This document shows positions 46,581-57,491 of a DNA stretch of 64,000 nucleotides, one piece after another. Position 1 is the stretch's first letter. Each line of letters starts with the position of its first letter. Location: NCBI RefSeq assembly GCF_030272615.1, contig NC_081415.1:511753873-511817872 (forward strand). Reading direction: 5' to 3'. The notes beneath the pieces were generated by a model. It had not been told where the DNA came from and did no database searches. It was given only the letters and a program-made list of their open reading frames with translations. Origin of the DNA: Cryptomeria japonica (Eukaryota; Streptophyta; Pinopsida; Cupressales; Cupressaceae). The translations under genes were made by a program, and so were the position numbers.

Positions 46581-47640
46581 CAAGCTTATTGTTTTTCTTA
46601 TTTTTATAATAGTTCTAATTAATAAAAGGTAGGATAGGCCTGAACCATTACATAACCACTGAAAAGCATCACCTAGGTAACATGAGCAATCCACACATAT
46701 ATAAAGACAAAAGAAACCAAAAATAGTGAGGAACCACCAACAAATAGACCAAGACTAGAGACCAACTAGCAAAACAAGACCACAAACTAACTAGCTAGCT
46801 AGCAAAGATGGAATGGGATGGTGTACTTGGCGTAGACCTCACCCTCTTGCCAATATTTACATAGACCTATAACTTTATAAGAGAAAGGAATTTTATTTCT
46901 ATAACTATTAATAGAGGTTGGGGTAACATAATCTGCAGTTTCTCAAACCATAGAGGAAGGGGGCTCTATCATAGCAGAGGGGGAAATTTCATGTCTCTTA
47001 TGCTATGCTTTCCTATGATCAATTTACTCCTAAATAGCTTGTAAGGAAGTTGAATTCTTCATGGTCGTCTCTTGGCTCAACTTGAATATATCCTCAACTT
47101 TTCACTTCAGGTTCTCTTGGGTTTCCTCTAGCTCCATCGCTACCTTATTCTCATTCTTTTGTGACACCTTTTCACTAAGGTCACTTAGCATCCCCTCAAA
47201 TTTATCACATTTCTCAAATTTCCCAACCATATTACTAGTAACTTCCATGACCCATTCATTATTTTCCTCTGTCGGGCCCATTTATTCACCCTAGCTCCCA
47301 CTTCAGCCATAGCGTCAAGTCAATTAATATTTCTATTAACCACATTAAATTATGAGAAGAGTCATTTAATATCCATTTCCTACTACCCAATACTTTCTTT
47401 CAGCTTCAACACCTTAGAATCCAATGTAGGAAGGCTAGGATTAGAGATGGGGACCTCTTCATTAGGAGGAATTAGAGGAACCTCCCCTAAAGCCATATAG
47501 GGGACTAGTCTAATTCCAAGTTTAAGGAATAATATTCCAAATAAGGTTCTTCTTCTTTTTATTCTACTTCTCCACACTCTTAGAAGGTGGATAAGGAGAA
47601 ATATTTTATTTCACTTCTTTGATGGGGTTAATGAGGGTAG
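46581..47640 (-). pseudogene. Probable copy 4 of the coiled-coil LINE ORF
   Basis: The minus strand encodes NEWVMEVTSNMVGKFEKCDK, then MLSDLSEKVSQKNENKVAME and LEETQENLKWKVEDIFKL, a coiled coil placed like that of copies 1-3. LPTLDSKVLKLKESIG lies upstream. A T-rich, hydrophobic-coding stretch (LFVGGSSLFLVSFVFIYVWI) and a tail-like segment (GGTTATGTAATGGTTCAGGC) follow, ending in the AAT microsatellite. Identity to the other copies is low and frames change, so the assignment rests on layout as much as sequence. Confidence 0.45.
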
Positions 47641-48867
47641 GATCTAATTGTAGCATCATAAATTGTCATCAAACTAATTTACACCTCATGCTTGCTCCCC
47701 TAATTTAGAATGTCTCTCCCTCACCTCCTATTTAGGTTTGTTTAGTGCATTAACTAGAATTTTTATGCTTCAAACACCTACCAAGTGATTCCCCGAAGAG
47801 GTGTCCTCCTCTCTTGGCCCAATTTTTGGTCACTACTTGAGGAGGACCGACTAGAGTGCATAGCACCCTAGTCCTCCATTGTGGGGCCCAATTTTTAAGG
47901 AGGAGGTGAGGCCTACTTCTCCTATGGTAAAATAAAATGTTGTCTCAATATGACCCTTGGAGATTGGCCTAATCAGTAAAATTACCTAAATTCTCATATA
48001 TAAAGACATTTTATTAACCTAATTTTATTCTAGTACTTTTATTGACGCAATCAATAATTCAAGCATTGAAGTGTTCATCATCAAGCATTTCTAGAGGTCT
48101 TAAAGGCTACATATTATTCATTCAACTATTGTGGATAAATTACAACTTTCATATGCAAGAATGTGTGTGTAATTAGGGTTTTGTCATGTTCATGCCACTT
48201 CATACAACATTTGTGATTACATTCAATAAGAAAAGCATAATTATCATTCATTTCATATCTGAGGTATATCTTTATTTTATTTATTTTAATTTTTACAATA
48301 TTTCATTCAATTTTAATTCCTAAACCAGGGTTTGACTTAGGAAAACCCCTATTTCCAACCTATTTCTCCTTCTTTCTATGTGTAGGAAGAAGGTATAGAG
48401 CTATGATATTTAGGATAAGCTTTATTTATAGAGATGAATCATTCCTCCATTGGAGTACAAAAGGTTCAGAGGGCTCATGGATGATATGTTATTTTTTCTT
48501 TTATGTGATCGCTTGTGTTCTTGAGATGGATTTTTTCAAGAATGATATTTGTTGTTGAGAAATTTTCATGTCAAGGTCTCTTTAGCTAGTTGACTTGAGG
48601 TATTTTTATTGGTCTTTAGACTTTTTGTTGTGTGTATTTTTCTATTTTTTTTTTATTGCCTTTGTTTTCCTTTTCATTTTTGTCTTGTTTTGTGTGTCAT
48701 TACATGCGTTTAAGTGAGTTAAGATTCTATGATTGGGGACTTATTTCCTCAATATTAGTGATGTCTTATACTCCTTGTTATTCTACTCCTTTGATCCTCT
48801 CCTTCATCTCTCTTTTGTCTAGTTTATAGCAAGTATTTGCATAGGCTCATAATCTAGTTAAAGTGCA
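47641..48867 (+). repeat. 1.23-kb unit starting TGTAGCATC, copy 1
   Basis: The first 320 bp (TGTAGCATCATAAATTGTCA at 47651, then AATTTACACCTCATG and CTCCCTCACCTCCTAT) are repeated from 48879. The start resembles Gypsy LTR starts in this window (compare TGTAGCGTCCTAAAATTG, minus strand, at 57874). No protein is encoded. The open frame at 48632-48829 is low-complexity hydrophobic. This may be an LTR followed by a little internal sequence, or a tandem duplication. Confidence 0.5.
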
Positions 48868-49163
48868 GGATAGATGTAGCATCATAAATTTTCACCAGAC
48901 TAATTTACACCTCATGATTTTGCCCCTACTTTAGCACATATCTCCCTCACCTCCTATTGAGGTTCATTCAATGCCTTAACTCCAACTTTTATACCTCAAA
49001 CATATACCAAGTGATTCCTTAGAGAGGTGTCATCCTCCTTTGGCCAAAAATTTTGTCCCTACCATAGGAGGACTAGTGAACTAGTGCCTTGTCTTGGACT
49101 ACAGGGCCCAACACCCTAGCCTCCCTTTTTGTGGCCCAATTTTAAAGAAGAGAGTGAGACCTA
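48868..49163 (+). repeat. 1.23-kb unit, copy 2, cut by the outer LTR element
   Basis: It matches 47641-47950 throughout, including CACCTCCTATTGAGGTT(C) and GGGCCC(A)A phrases. It stops at 49163, where the next LTR begins, so the remainder should lie beyond the right end of that element, outside the window. Confidence 0.6.
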
Positions 49164-50003
49164 TGTTACTACTTATCAAGTTTCCATTAGTTTCTATATT
49201 CAAAGTCATACTATATATTCTAGTTTGTTAGCACTACCGAATCATGCAGTCAGTATAATTAGAGAAGTCAGTATGCACAGTCTAGTTGTTTATAGAAGAA
49301 AGCAGTCACAGAACGCAGTATACACCGAGTTGTCTACCAAGTATCTTTTTATGGCTACTGAGCAGTAAAGTTAACACACCGAGTTGATATTCACTGAGTG
49401 AAATGTGTTACCAGATACATTGAACCTAGACATGCATATGAAAACGTGTTACAAGATTGAGGCACATCTAACCGTTATTACATTGGAAATTGCACTAGAA
49501 GATTGTGTAGGATTACAAGGTCAATCTAACCAATGAAATATTTTGTTTAGTTATTCATTCAAGGAATCTTGTTTGTAAGATCAAAGCAATGAATTAGATC
49601 ACCGTGTTAAGAGATCTATATATACAACATTATTGAAGTGCATGTATGCCATGAAAAAAAGACTGTTACAAAGACACAAAGGTCACGGAGAAGGTTTTCA
49701 GAGAATGGTCGAAGAATAGAGTAAACAGAAGGGTTTACGGAGTTACTATATGAGTTATCGAGGTATGCTATAAGCAAGGTAATCTTATTCTGAGCACATA
49801 GAATTTGCTATAACATTTCAGATGTAAAGTTGCAGATGTTTGTAATGATTTTATTGTAATATTGTGAAGTTGAAAGAGAAACCTTTAACAGGGTAAAAGA
49901 CTCTAACCAAGTCTATAAATTGTAAAGCCTCTAACCAGGTGCAGCATTCAGAAGAAATGTTGTAATCATTTAGCAAGTTAGATCTAATAGATCTTGTTAC
50001 TCT
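49164..50003 (+). mobile_element. Outer element 5' LTR, left part
   Basis: The 840 bp before the Gypsy insertion. With the right part it makes an LTR of about 1.15 kb. It contains many CC(G/A)AGT-type phrases and a clear TATA box (see 49616). Confidence 0.8.
49616..49623 (+). promoter_or_regulatory. LTR TATA box
   Basis: GATCTATATATACAAC places TATATATA about 450 bp into the LTR, the expected position for the U3 promoter. Transcription would begin some 30 bp downstream. Confidence 0.65.
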
Positions 50004-50370
50004 TGTAAAGCGGAAAAATCGAACCCTAGTCATTCTCCCCTCCCCAACTCCGAGGAGGGAGAAGGGAGAGTCACTAGGGTTGATGGTTTTCACTTAGGAG
50101 GGACTTTACATTCAAAAGAGGGGTTGAAACCCACAAGATCCAATCCCACCCAATGCAAGATTGGATTCTATATGAGTTTCAAGGGTTTGTGATAGCAAGG
50201 ATACCCTCTTTTGTAAAGAATGTAGATGGAAAGATTGAACTAGGAATGCATAGAAAGTGAGAAAGATTCACTTATAAACTGAGTTAGGGATATAGGATGA
50301 AGCTGCGGACCTGGAATTAGCAGTAAAATGTTGAGACGACGCTGTCCTGCAAATTTGAGCAAAAGTTGAT

Positions 50371-50403
50371 GGGACGATGGCGCCCGACGTGCACACGGTC
50401 CTC
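50371..50403. repeat. GC-rich conserved motif, LTR copy
   Basis: GGGACGATGGCGCCCGACGT then GCACACGGTCCTC. Related copies lie at 55560, 56181 and 56981. Confidence 0.75.
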
Positions 50404-50968
50404 CGAAAAATCCGCGAAACGAAGGGGGATCTGTTCGTCTCTGCACAAGGATTCCAGATCTTCAATTTCAGCCGCGTACCTGCAACCTACACACAAAAAA
50501 GCAAAGACGATTGGGGGGTTAGGGATTAGGGGTTTGCCCTTAGGTCAAACCCCGGTTTTGGAATTAACCAAGAAATGAGAAATGCTATAAATGTAATGTA
50601 AAACAAGTACTAGTACCTTGTTGTAAGGATGTTTGTGTTGTATGTTGTATGTTGTAGCATGTAATGTGCTGTAAGTGATCTCCTCTTCAATGGTTGAATC
50701 CTTGTCTTGAATGCAACACTTAGCCTTGAATGGAGACCTAGAATGATCAATTGCTTGAAGGAATGCTTGAATGCTTGAATGCTTGAGTATAGTTTCCACA
50801 TTTTTTCCATCATATCGAATGAAAGAGGAAAATGTAGTGTATATACTTGTCAATTAGGGTTAAAAGACTAATTTTCCCGACCTTAGGCCGACCAGGAAAT
50901 GTTATTTTCCAATTTGCAAACAAAAAGGCCCGAAGTCCCATAGGAGACCGGGCCCAAAATAGGGCCAG

Positions 50969-51090
50969 GGACTAGGGCGCTGGGGGCCATGGTCCTGGGG
51001 GACCAGGGCACTGGGCGCCATGGTCTTGGGGGACCAGGTTGCTGGGCACCCTAGTCCTGAAGGACCAGGGCGCTGGGCACTCTGTTCCCA
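50969..51090. repeat. 31-bp GC-rich LTR minisatellite, four units
   Basis: Units start at 50969, 51000, 51031 and 51062, each beginning GGAC(C/T)AGG and containing GCGCTGGG. The unit is partly self-complementary (GGACCAGGGCGC against GCGCCCTGGTCC). The other LTR has only three units (57614-57704). Confidence 0.85.
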
Positions 51091-51260
51091 CCTCCTGGGA
51101 CGGCAGGGTGCAAGGAGGATCAGGCCAGGGTGCTGGAAAAATGCAGTTTTTGGTGTCATGAGCAAGTTTCGGGGTGTCCATTCAGGTTCAGTGTCACGTT
51201 GCCATCGTGAAGACCCAAATGCGGTTGAAATTGCAAGTGTCACAATTTTAGGACGCTACA

Positions 51261-51276
51261 TTTAGCCCCCACTTTA
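51261..51276 (-). promoter_or_regulatory. Gypsy polypurine tract
   Basis: On the minus strand AAAGTGGGGGCTAAA directly precedes the LTR start TGTAGCG. It is the expected primer for plus-strand DNA synthesis and fixes the orientation of the element. Confidence 0.8.
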
Positions 51277-51314
51277 GCGGGAGTATAAGCGTACGCTTAT
51301 ACTTCCGGTAAAGT
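51271..51314. repeat. 44-nt hairpin with perfect 22-bp core palindrome
   Basis: The core is AGTATAAGCGT (51282-51292) followed at once by its exact reverse complement (51293-51303). The outer arms ACTTTAGCGGG (51271-51281) and TCCGGTAAAGT (51304-51314) pair apart from one G/G mismatch and one G/T wobble. The structure overlaps the edge of the polypurine tract. Confidence 0.85.
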
Positions 51315-51569
51315 ACAAGGAAACAACTTTGAAAAAATTTCACCACGTCAAGGAGGCAGGATACACCAAGCCCCCAGTGGACTAAGGATCTTACGACTTT
51401 GATTGACAAAGTAAAAGGGAAGATCACGAGGGAGAACCATGACTATTAGTAGTAAGGTTCCCTCACTATGAGTCATGCAAGAAAGATATCAAAAATTTTC
51501 AAGGCAAAGCTAAGTTTGTCAAGAAATTTTCAAGTATCTTGAAAAGATATGAACGGGATGTATGCCCCC

Positions 51570-51621
51570 CTACGTTAAAGCAATCGCACACGCCTCACCG
51601 GGGGTGATTGCTTTAAGGTAG
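51570..51621. repeat. Stem-loop, 16-bp arms
   Basis: CTACGTTAAAGCAATC (51570-51585) pairs with GATTGCTTTAAGGTAG (51606-51621) with one mismatch. The 20-nt loop is GC-rich. It lies in the non-coding 3' region of the Gypsy element. Confidence 0.75.
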
Positions 51622-52006
51622 TGATACATATAAGAAAATAAAAAAGGGAAAGGAGCACATTATCACAAGGATTTAGCCCCCAAGTGTGAGATAAGCCCAA
51701 GGATAATAGACACAAAACACAAAGCACAAGGTGACTTCGCTTTCCTCGGGGTTAGTATGCTGTATGATAATTCATGTATATCATATGTATGTATGCATAA
51801 TTGTTCTTCATTCCCCAATCAAGGAAGGTCACCTAGAAGAAGGGAACACATGTGTCTTTTGAGTCAACATGAGAGAGATCGAGAGATCTCAATGCTTTGC
51901 ATCGTCCTCAAGTAGACAACACTAAGGACAACAAATAGAAGAATGAGAATAACACATAGAAGAAGTAACGAAAGAGAGGAGGAGAGAATCTGCTATGCTA
52001 ATGAAA
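51622..52006 (-). other. Gypsy element 3' untranslated region
   Basis: Between the end of the gag-protease frame and the hairpins. No protein domain is seen on either strand. Any pol would have to lie here, and the 740 bp from 52006 to 51261 are far too short for one. Confidence 0.6.
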
Positions 52007-55000
52007 CTAGTCTAGCACGTCATCTACCCCCCGATCTTGTTGATCAATGTTTCGGGAAGGCAGGGAACACGCTAGAGGAGGAACATCCAACACAGTAGAT
52101 GGAGCTATCACAAGATCCAAACAAGGGCTATGTTCATATCCCAAGCCGCGGTGTTCTTGTCTAGGAGCTAGGATAAGTGCTTTAGAAAATTCGTTAGATA
52201 AATGGTTATCAATATCAACAAGTTCATATTCACTATCAGAATGAACAGGAGAAGTAGCATTTTCATCATGAATAACATTTTCATCTATATCATCATCAAG
52301 ATTTATAAAAATAGGATCTTTAACTCACACAGGATCAAGACCATCATGCATCTTATGTTTAGGAGATTTCAGCTCAATCGTCGGCTGAGGAGAAAATGGA
52401 ATAATGCTTGTTGAAGGTGTTTTTGGGGATTGCAAAGTTTGAGCTCTAAGACGACGCTTTCGCCAGCGTTCACGTGCAGAACGATTTCATCTAGTCTTAG
52501 TAGGAACTTGTGAAGATTGAGGAGGAGGAATGTTCTCATCCTTATCACTTGGGTGTTTAGGTTGTGGTCTCTTAGGCTGAACAATAGGAGAAGAGGAAGG
52601 TCTCTTCTCTCCATAAGAGGAAGGAGGAGAAACTGCTCCATATAAAGGAGGATTATTTGGTTTTGGAAGGAGACCAAGTCCATCATGACGAGGAGGGATA
52701 GGTCTACTTTTAGGAAGTTTATTAATCATAGGCATAGTCACATCCATAAGAATGGGTTGGGAATCTTCTTGAGGAAAGACATTAGTTTTATCTTTCAAAG
52801 GAAGAACTTCCTTCTCAAGAATGATAGGAATGTCAAGTTTGGGTGTTCTAGGTTCACTTAGAGATAGGATCATATCTGTTTTCCACTTTTGATAAGATTT
52901 GAAAAGATGATCACTTCACGGAGGAAGAGATTGGAATTATTTAGGCCAAAAGTAATCAGGAGGAACACTAGAAGTTCTTTCAGCTGGTTTAAAGAGACTA
53001 TGATTGACAGTAACAACTTTAGCATTATGGGGAAATTTCAAACACTTGTGAATAGGAGAAGCAATAGCTTTCATGGAAGATAGCCAAGGATAGCCAAGCT
53101 TCACACGAAATTGTTCGGAAGATGGAATAATAGCAAAGTTCACATCAAGGGATTTGTTACGGACCTCAATAGGTAATGTAATAGAACCAATTGCAAGAGA
53201 AGAAAATGCATCAAATAGTTTCACAACCACATCTATTTTGTCATAGATAACTTGATTCAATTGCAAAGTAAAAAGAAATTCTTCAGTAATGACATTAACC
53301 ATACAAGAAGGATCAATAAGCACTCCACGGCAAGGTGTGTTCTTGACTTTTGCAACTATATATAAAGGACCATCAGGTGCCCTGATAGTTTCACTGGAAT
53401 CAAATGTGATGGAAGGTTCTTTAGGGATTTTCTGCTGCTCTACAAAGTTAATCACATTCAGAGTCATGGACACAAGATCATCAGGTGAGACAGAGGAATC
53501 AGTAGTATCAATCACATTAGAGGTGTGAGAAGGTAATGGATCAGTGAAAATCTGAAGATTTTGGTTAGGAGGAGCTATAGATGTATTGCCTTTATCATTC
53601 ACACCAGAAACAGAGATAGTATTATTATCAATCAAATCTTGAATTTTCCCCTTTAAAGCAAAACATTTTTCAGTATCATGCCCAGGTTGATGATGAAATT
53701 GACAAAAAGATTTGTTATCAAAATAGGGTGAATTAATCTTTGCAGGATCAATTTGCCTTATAGGAGGAAGAGTAAGCACATTTTGTTCCAATAACTTATT
53801 CATAATACTATGCAATGATTCATTCAAAGGAGTAAACTTTCTTTCTCTCTTGAAAAACTTAGAAATAGGAGACACACCTGATGCTGCATTCACATTGTTG
53901 TTGATGATGTTTTCATTGAATTTAATGGACTCTCTGTTCGGTTTAAACTTCCCAAATGGTTGTTGACTACTATCACCCTTATCACTCGGAGTCATAGGAT
54001 GTGATTGTTCCATTTGACTCACAGTCAGTTGATAATTGTGAAGAGTTGTGCACAACTATTGGAAAGAAGTAAACTCAGAAAACAGGAGTTTGTCTCGAAT
54101 ATCTTTTTGTAAATTAGAAATAAAGATTCTTTGAATATCATTGTCAGGCACTGGAAAAGAAATTTGAGCATACAAATGCTTATATCTACCAATGAAATCA
54201 GTCAGTTTTTCTTTAACACCTTGTTTACAATGCATTAAATCAATCAAAGTAACTTTAGGACTTATATTATTTTGAAATTGTTGAATGAAAGCATTTGCAA
54301 GTTGTTCGAAAGAAGTAATAGAATAGGAAGGCAACGAGCAATACGATTGTAGGGCTTTGTCTCTTAATGTTCTAGTAAACAATTTTGCAAGCAACCTTTG
54401 GTCATAAGAAAAATCAGTACATATTGTTTGAAAGGTCTTAACATGTGTTAGAGGATCACCCTTACCATTATAAAGCTCCAAATGTGGAATTTCAACATGT
54501 TTAGGGGGAATAGATCGAACAATGTCAAGAGAAAGTGGACTCGCAACATCAAATGTGGGCACACTAAACTTAGATTGATTCATAGAGGCAATTTGTTGCT
54601 GTAAAGAAGAGACAGTTTGTGCAAGATTGTTAATAGTCGCTTCAGTCGAAGAGTTCATATTAGATGTGTTAGATTGTGATGGAGGTGTTATGTTATTGAA
54701 AGAAGGTAGAGAGTAAGGTGGTGGGACACTATGATAGTTAGTCACAGGAGATAATTGGACAGGAGGAACACTACAAGGAGGAATGGAAAATGAATTGCCC
54801 CCTTGTGTCATGTTCATTTGTGGTGATATAATAGGAACTCTCATTGAAGGAATGAATGAAGAAGTTGGATTGAATGAAGGAAGAGGGTTGATTGAAGAAG
54901 AAGGATTGCCCCCATGATTAGTGATCATAGGAGGAATGTCTTGTATTGAAGTAGTCATTATGTTTGATGTAAAAGTAGGTATACTAGCAATAGGAGTCAT

Positions 55001-55432
55001 CAAAGGAATAGAATGATTGTCTTGAGTAGGAGGTTGTGTATAACCTAAGGTTTCGGCACAACTTTTCATAGGCATCACATTTGACTCCACAATGTGTACA
55101 ATACCATGCAAAATATCAATTCCATTCTTATCACTTTGAAGCATACATTTTAGACCCTCAATTAAAGGAAGAGCTTGACTATCGGGGTATTCTTGAGACA
55201 TCTACTGTCGAAAATCGTCAAATTGGTTATCCAATTTTGAAAGTTGTTCTACAGAAACCTCATGGAGAGCTTCTTCATCATTAAGAGGATTAGAGGAATT
55301 ACCCATGTCCTCATTAAAAAGACCATTCAAATTAGGTTCCATCTCCTCAGTAATTAAACCTTGGAAAGACTTAATTCTCAGGCTTCGTCTAACAGGAATA
55401 GTGTAAGTAGGACTTATTGTTGTAAAACTCAT
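52007..55432 (-). pseudogene. Gypsy gag-protease polyprotein, six in-frame stops
   Basis: A single frame of 1,141 codons from 55432 with no frameshift. Gag (about 54400) has LELYNGKGDPLTHVKTFQTI and FEQLANAFIQQFQN, the Ty3/Gypsy retrotrans_gag signature. A knuckle-like CQFHHQPGHDTEKC lies near 53690. The retropepsin region reads GVLIDPSCMVNVITEEF, then LGYPWLSSMKAIASPIHKCL; the D-P-S replaces D-[ST]-G. A proline-rich linker, an arginine-rich patch (RSARERWRKRRLRAQ) and an acidic C-terminus (INLDDDIDENVIHDENA) follow. Stops are at 55202 and 54056 (TAG), 52937 (TAA), and 52916, 52487 and 52325 (TGA). The fold and order resemble the Tat/Ogre side of Gypsy. Confidence 0.8.
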
Positions 55433-55559
55433 GCACTAAAGAGAGAGAGAAGATTTTGAATTTTAGAGGTAGCAAATTTCAGTAAAACCAGCCAATCTTC
55501 TAGATTTAAGCTGTTAAATGCAATCATGACAGTCTCCTGAAATTTTGGAAAAAATGTCC

Positions 55560-55592
55560 GGGACCGTGGCGCTCGGAGTGCACACGGTCCTC
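55560..55592. repeat. GC-rich conserved motif, leader copy 1
   Basis: GGGACCGTGGCGCTCGGAGT then GCACACGGTCCTC, with a preceding TGAAATTTTGGAAAAAATGTC that also recurs at 56160. Confidence 0.75.
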
Positions 55593-55715
55593 GCAAATTT
55601 TTTCGAAATTTGCAGGGATGAAAGTTATGATGATTTTACAGCTAACCTGAAAAAATTGAGTGATTTTACGATCTGTAGATAGGCCAAATTAAAGTTGCAA
55701 TCTCAAAATTGAACC

Positions 55716-56444
55716 CTACCCAGATTGTCGAAAAATGCAAAATTTGAATTTTGAAAAAGAGAGGGAAACTGAAATTTTGAATTTTATGATTTTAGAGGGA
55801 ATGTTAAGAGCAATGCAAGTTTTGAAATTTGAATATTGACTCAATTTCACGCAAAATTCAATTTTGAAAGCGGAAATCAAAGTTGTTGTAATTAAGCACT
55901 TAATTTCAAAAGTCACAAATTGCAAGAATTTGAATAAAGCACTGAAATTTCGAATGAATGCCAACACACTTTTCAGATTTAGGATAGTAAGAAACACAAT
56001 TTTGACATGAATTTCAGTTTCGACAATTTTTGAATGATTAGAAGCCTCAATCCAAGCAATCACTAGACCAACTTTGACTATAATTTTGAAGGTGTTAAAA
56101 TTGATAAAATCAGCCAAAATTCTGGATTTTAGCAGGAAAATACAGTAAGATCTCGCTCCCGAAATTTCGAAAAAAATGTCGGGGACGATGGCGCTCGGAG
56201 TGCACACGGTCCTTGCAACTTTTTTCCAAATTTTCAGGGATGAAAGATATTGTGATTTTATTGCGGAATCCAAAGTTACAGCCGAATTGGAGATGTTTTG
56301 ATTAGTGAAATTATCAGTCAAAGGTTGAATCAAGAGGGTTTCAAAAATTAGGGTTTTGACACTTAACCACTTAATTTTCAAAATCAAAGCACAAATATGA
56401 ATTGATAATTTGTAATAGAAGGGCAGATCTGAAACAAGCATCAA
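55716..56444 (-). other. 242-codon open frame in the Gypsy leader
   Basis: On the element's sense strand, between the primer-binding region and gag, a frame stays open for 242 codons (MMLVSDLPFYYKLSIHICAL at its start). That is long for such AT-rich sequence, and it is uninterrupted while gag has six stops. The product would be rich in I, F, K and S and matches no family I know. It spans one copy of the GC-rich motif, read there as RTVCTPSAIVPDIFF. It may be only a by-product of the leader's biased composition. Confidence 0.35.
56181..56214. repeat. GC-rich conserved motif, leader copy 2
   Basis: GGGGACGATGGCGCTCGGAG then TGCACACGGTCCTT, followed by GCAACTTTTTTCCAAATTTT, similar to the flank of leader copy 1. 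Confidence 0.75.
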
Positions 56445-57481
56445 TAATTAAACATTTCACAAGTTTAATTACTTAAAAAGAAAATTTAGGGTTTTTATGC
56501 AATTAACCTCTAAAATTTTGCCAAAGATCAAACATGGAAATGTAATCAAGGAATCCAATTTTCAGATCTAACTATGAATAATCAGAAAGGATGTTCACAT
56601 CGGGTTCATCAAAATGTAAAGCGGAAAAATTGAACCCTAGTTGTTCTCCCCTCCCCAACTCCGAGGAGGGAGAAGGGAGAGTCACTAGGGTTGATGGTTT
56701 TCACTTAGGAGGGACTTTACATTCAAAAGAGGGGTTGAAACCCACAAGATCCAATCCCATGCAATGCAAGATTAGATTCTATATGAGTTTCAAGGGTTTG
56801 TGATAGCAAGGATACCCTCTTTTGTAAAGAATGTAGATGGAAAGATTGAACTAAGAATGCATAGAAAGTGAGAAAGATTCGCTTATAAACTGAGTTAGGG
56901 ATATAGGATGAAGCTGCGGACCTGGAATTAGCAGTAAAATGTCGAGACGGTGCTGTCCTGCAAATTTGAGCAAAAGTTGACGGGACGATGGCGCCCAGCG
57001 TGCACACGGTCCTCCGAAAAATCCGCGAAACGAAAGGGGATCTGTTCGTCTCTGCACAAGGATTCCAGATCTTCAATTTCAGCCGCGTACCTACAACCTA
57101 CACACAGAAAAGCGAAGACAATTGGGGGGTTAGGGATTAAGGGTTTTCCCTTAGGTCAAACCCCGATTTTGGAATTAACCAAGAAATGAGAAATGCTGTA
57201 AATGTAATGTAAAACAAGTACTAGTACCTTGTTGTAAGGATGTTTGTATCCTTATGTGCGAAGGTATAGATGTTGTTGTTTGTTGTATGTTGTATGTTGT
57301 AGCATGTAATGTGTTGTAAGTGATCTCCTCTTCAATGGTTGAATCCTTGTCTTGAATGCAACACTTAGCCTTGAATGGAGACTTAGAATGATCAATTGCT
57401 TGAAGGAATGCTTGAATGCTTGAATGCTTGAGTATAGTTTCCATGTTTTTTCCATCATATCGAATGAAAGAGGAAAATGTA

Positions 57482-57491
57482 GTTTATATAC
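57482..57491 (-). promoter_or_regulatory. Gypsy LTR TATA box
   Basis: The minus strand reads CAAGTATATAAACTACATTT in the 5' LTR, a good TATA box about 385 bp into it. The other LTR has GTATATACAC at the same place. Confidence 0.55.

Larger units (their letters stand above)
50004..51260 (-). mobile_element. Gypsy element 3' LTR
   Basis: On the minus strand it runs TGTAGCGTCCTAAAATTG at 51260 to GCTTTACA at 50004. It carries a four-unit GC-rich 31-bp repeat (50969-51090) and one copy of the GC-rich motif at 50371. Antisense and sense open frames within it are short and shared with the other LTR. They are not genes. Confidence 0.9.

Noticed and set aside
47061-47294. 77-codon plus-strand frame
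   Set aside because: It is antisense to the coiled-coil sequence on the minus strand.
50240-51265. Several 60-113-codon frames on both strands in the Gypsy LTR, repeated at 56591-57882
   Set aside because: They sit in LTR and GC-rich minisatellite sequence, overlap each other, and match nothing; open because of composition.
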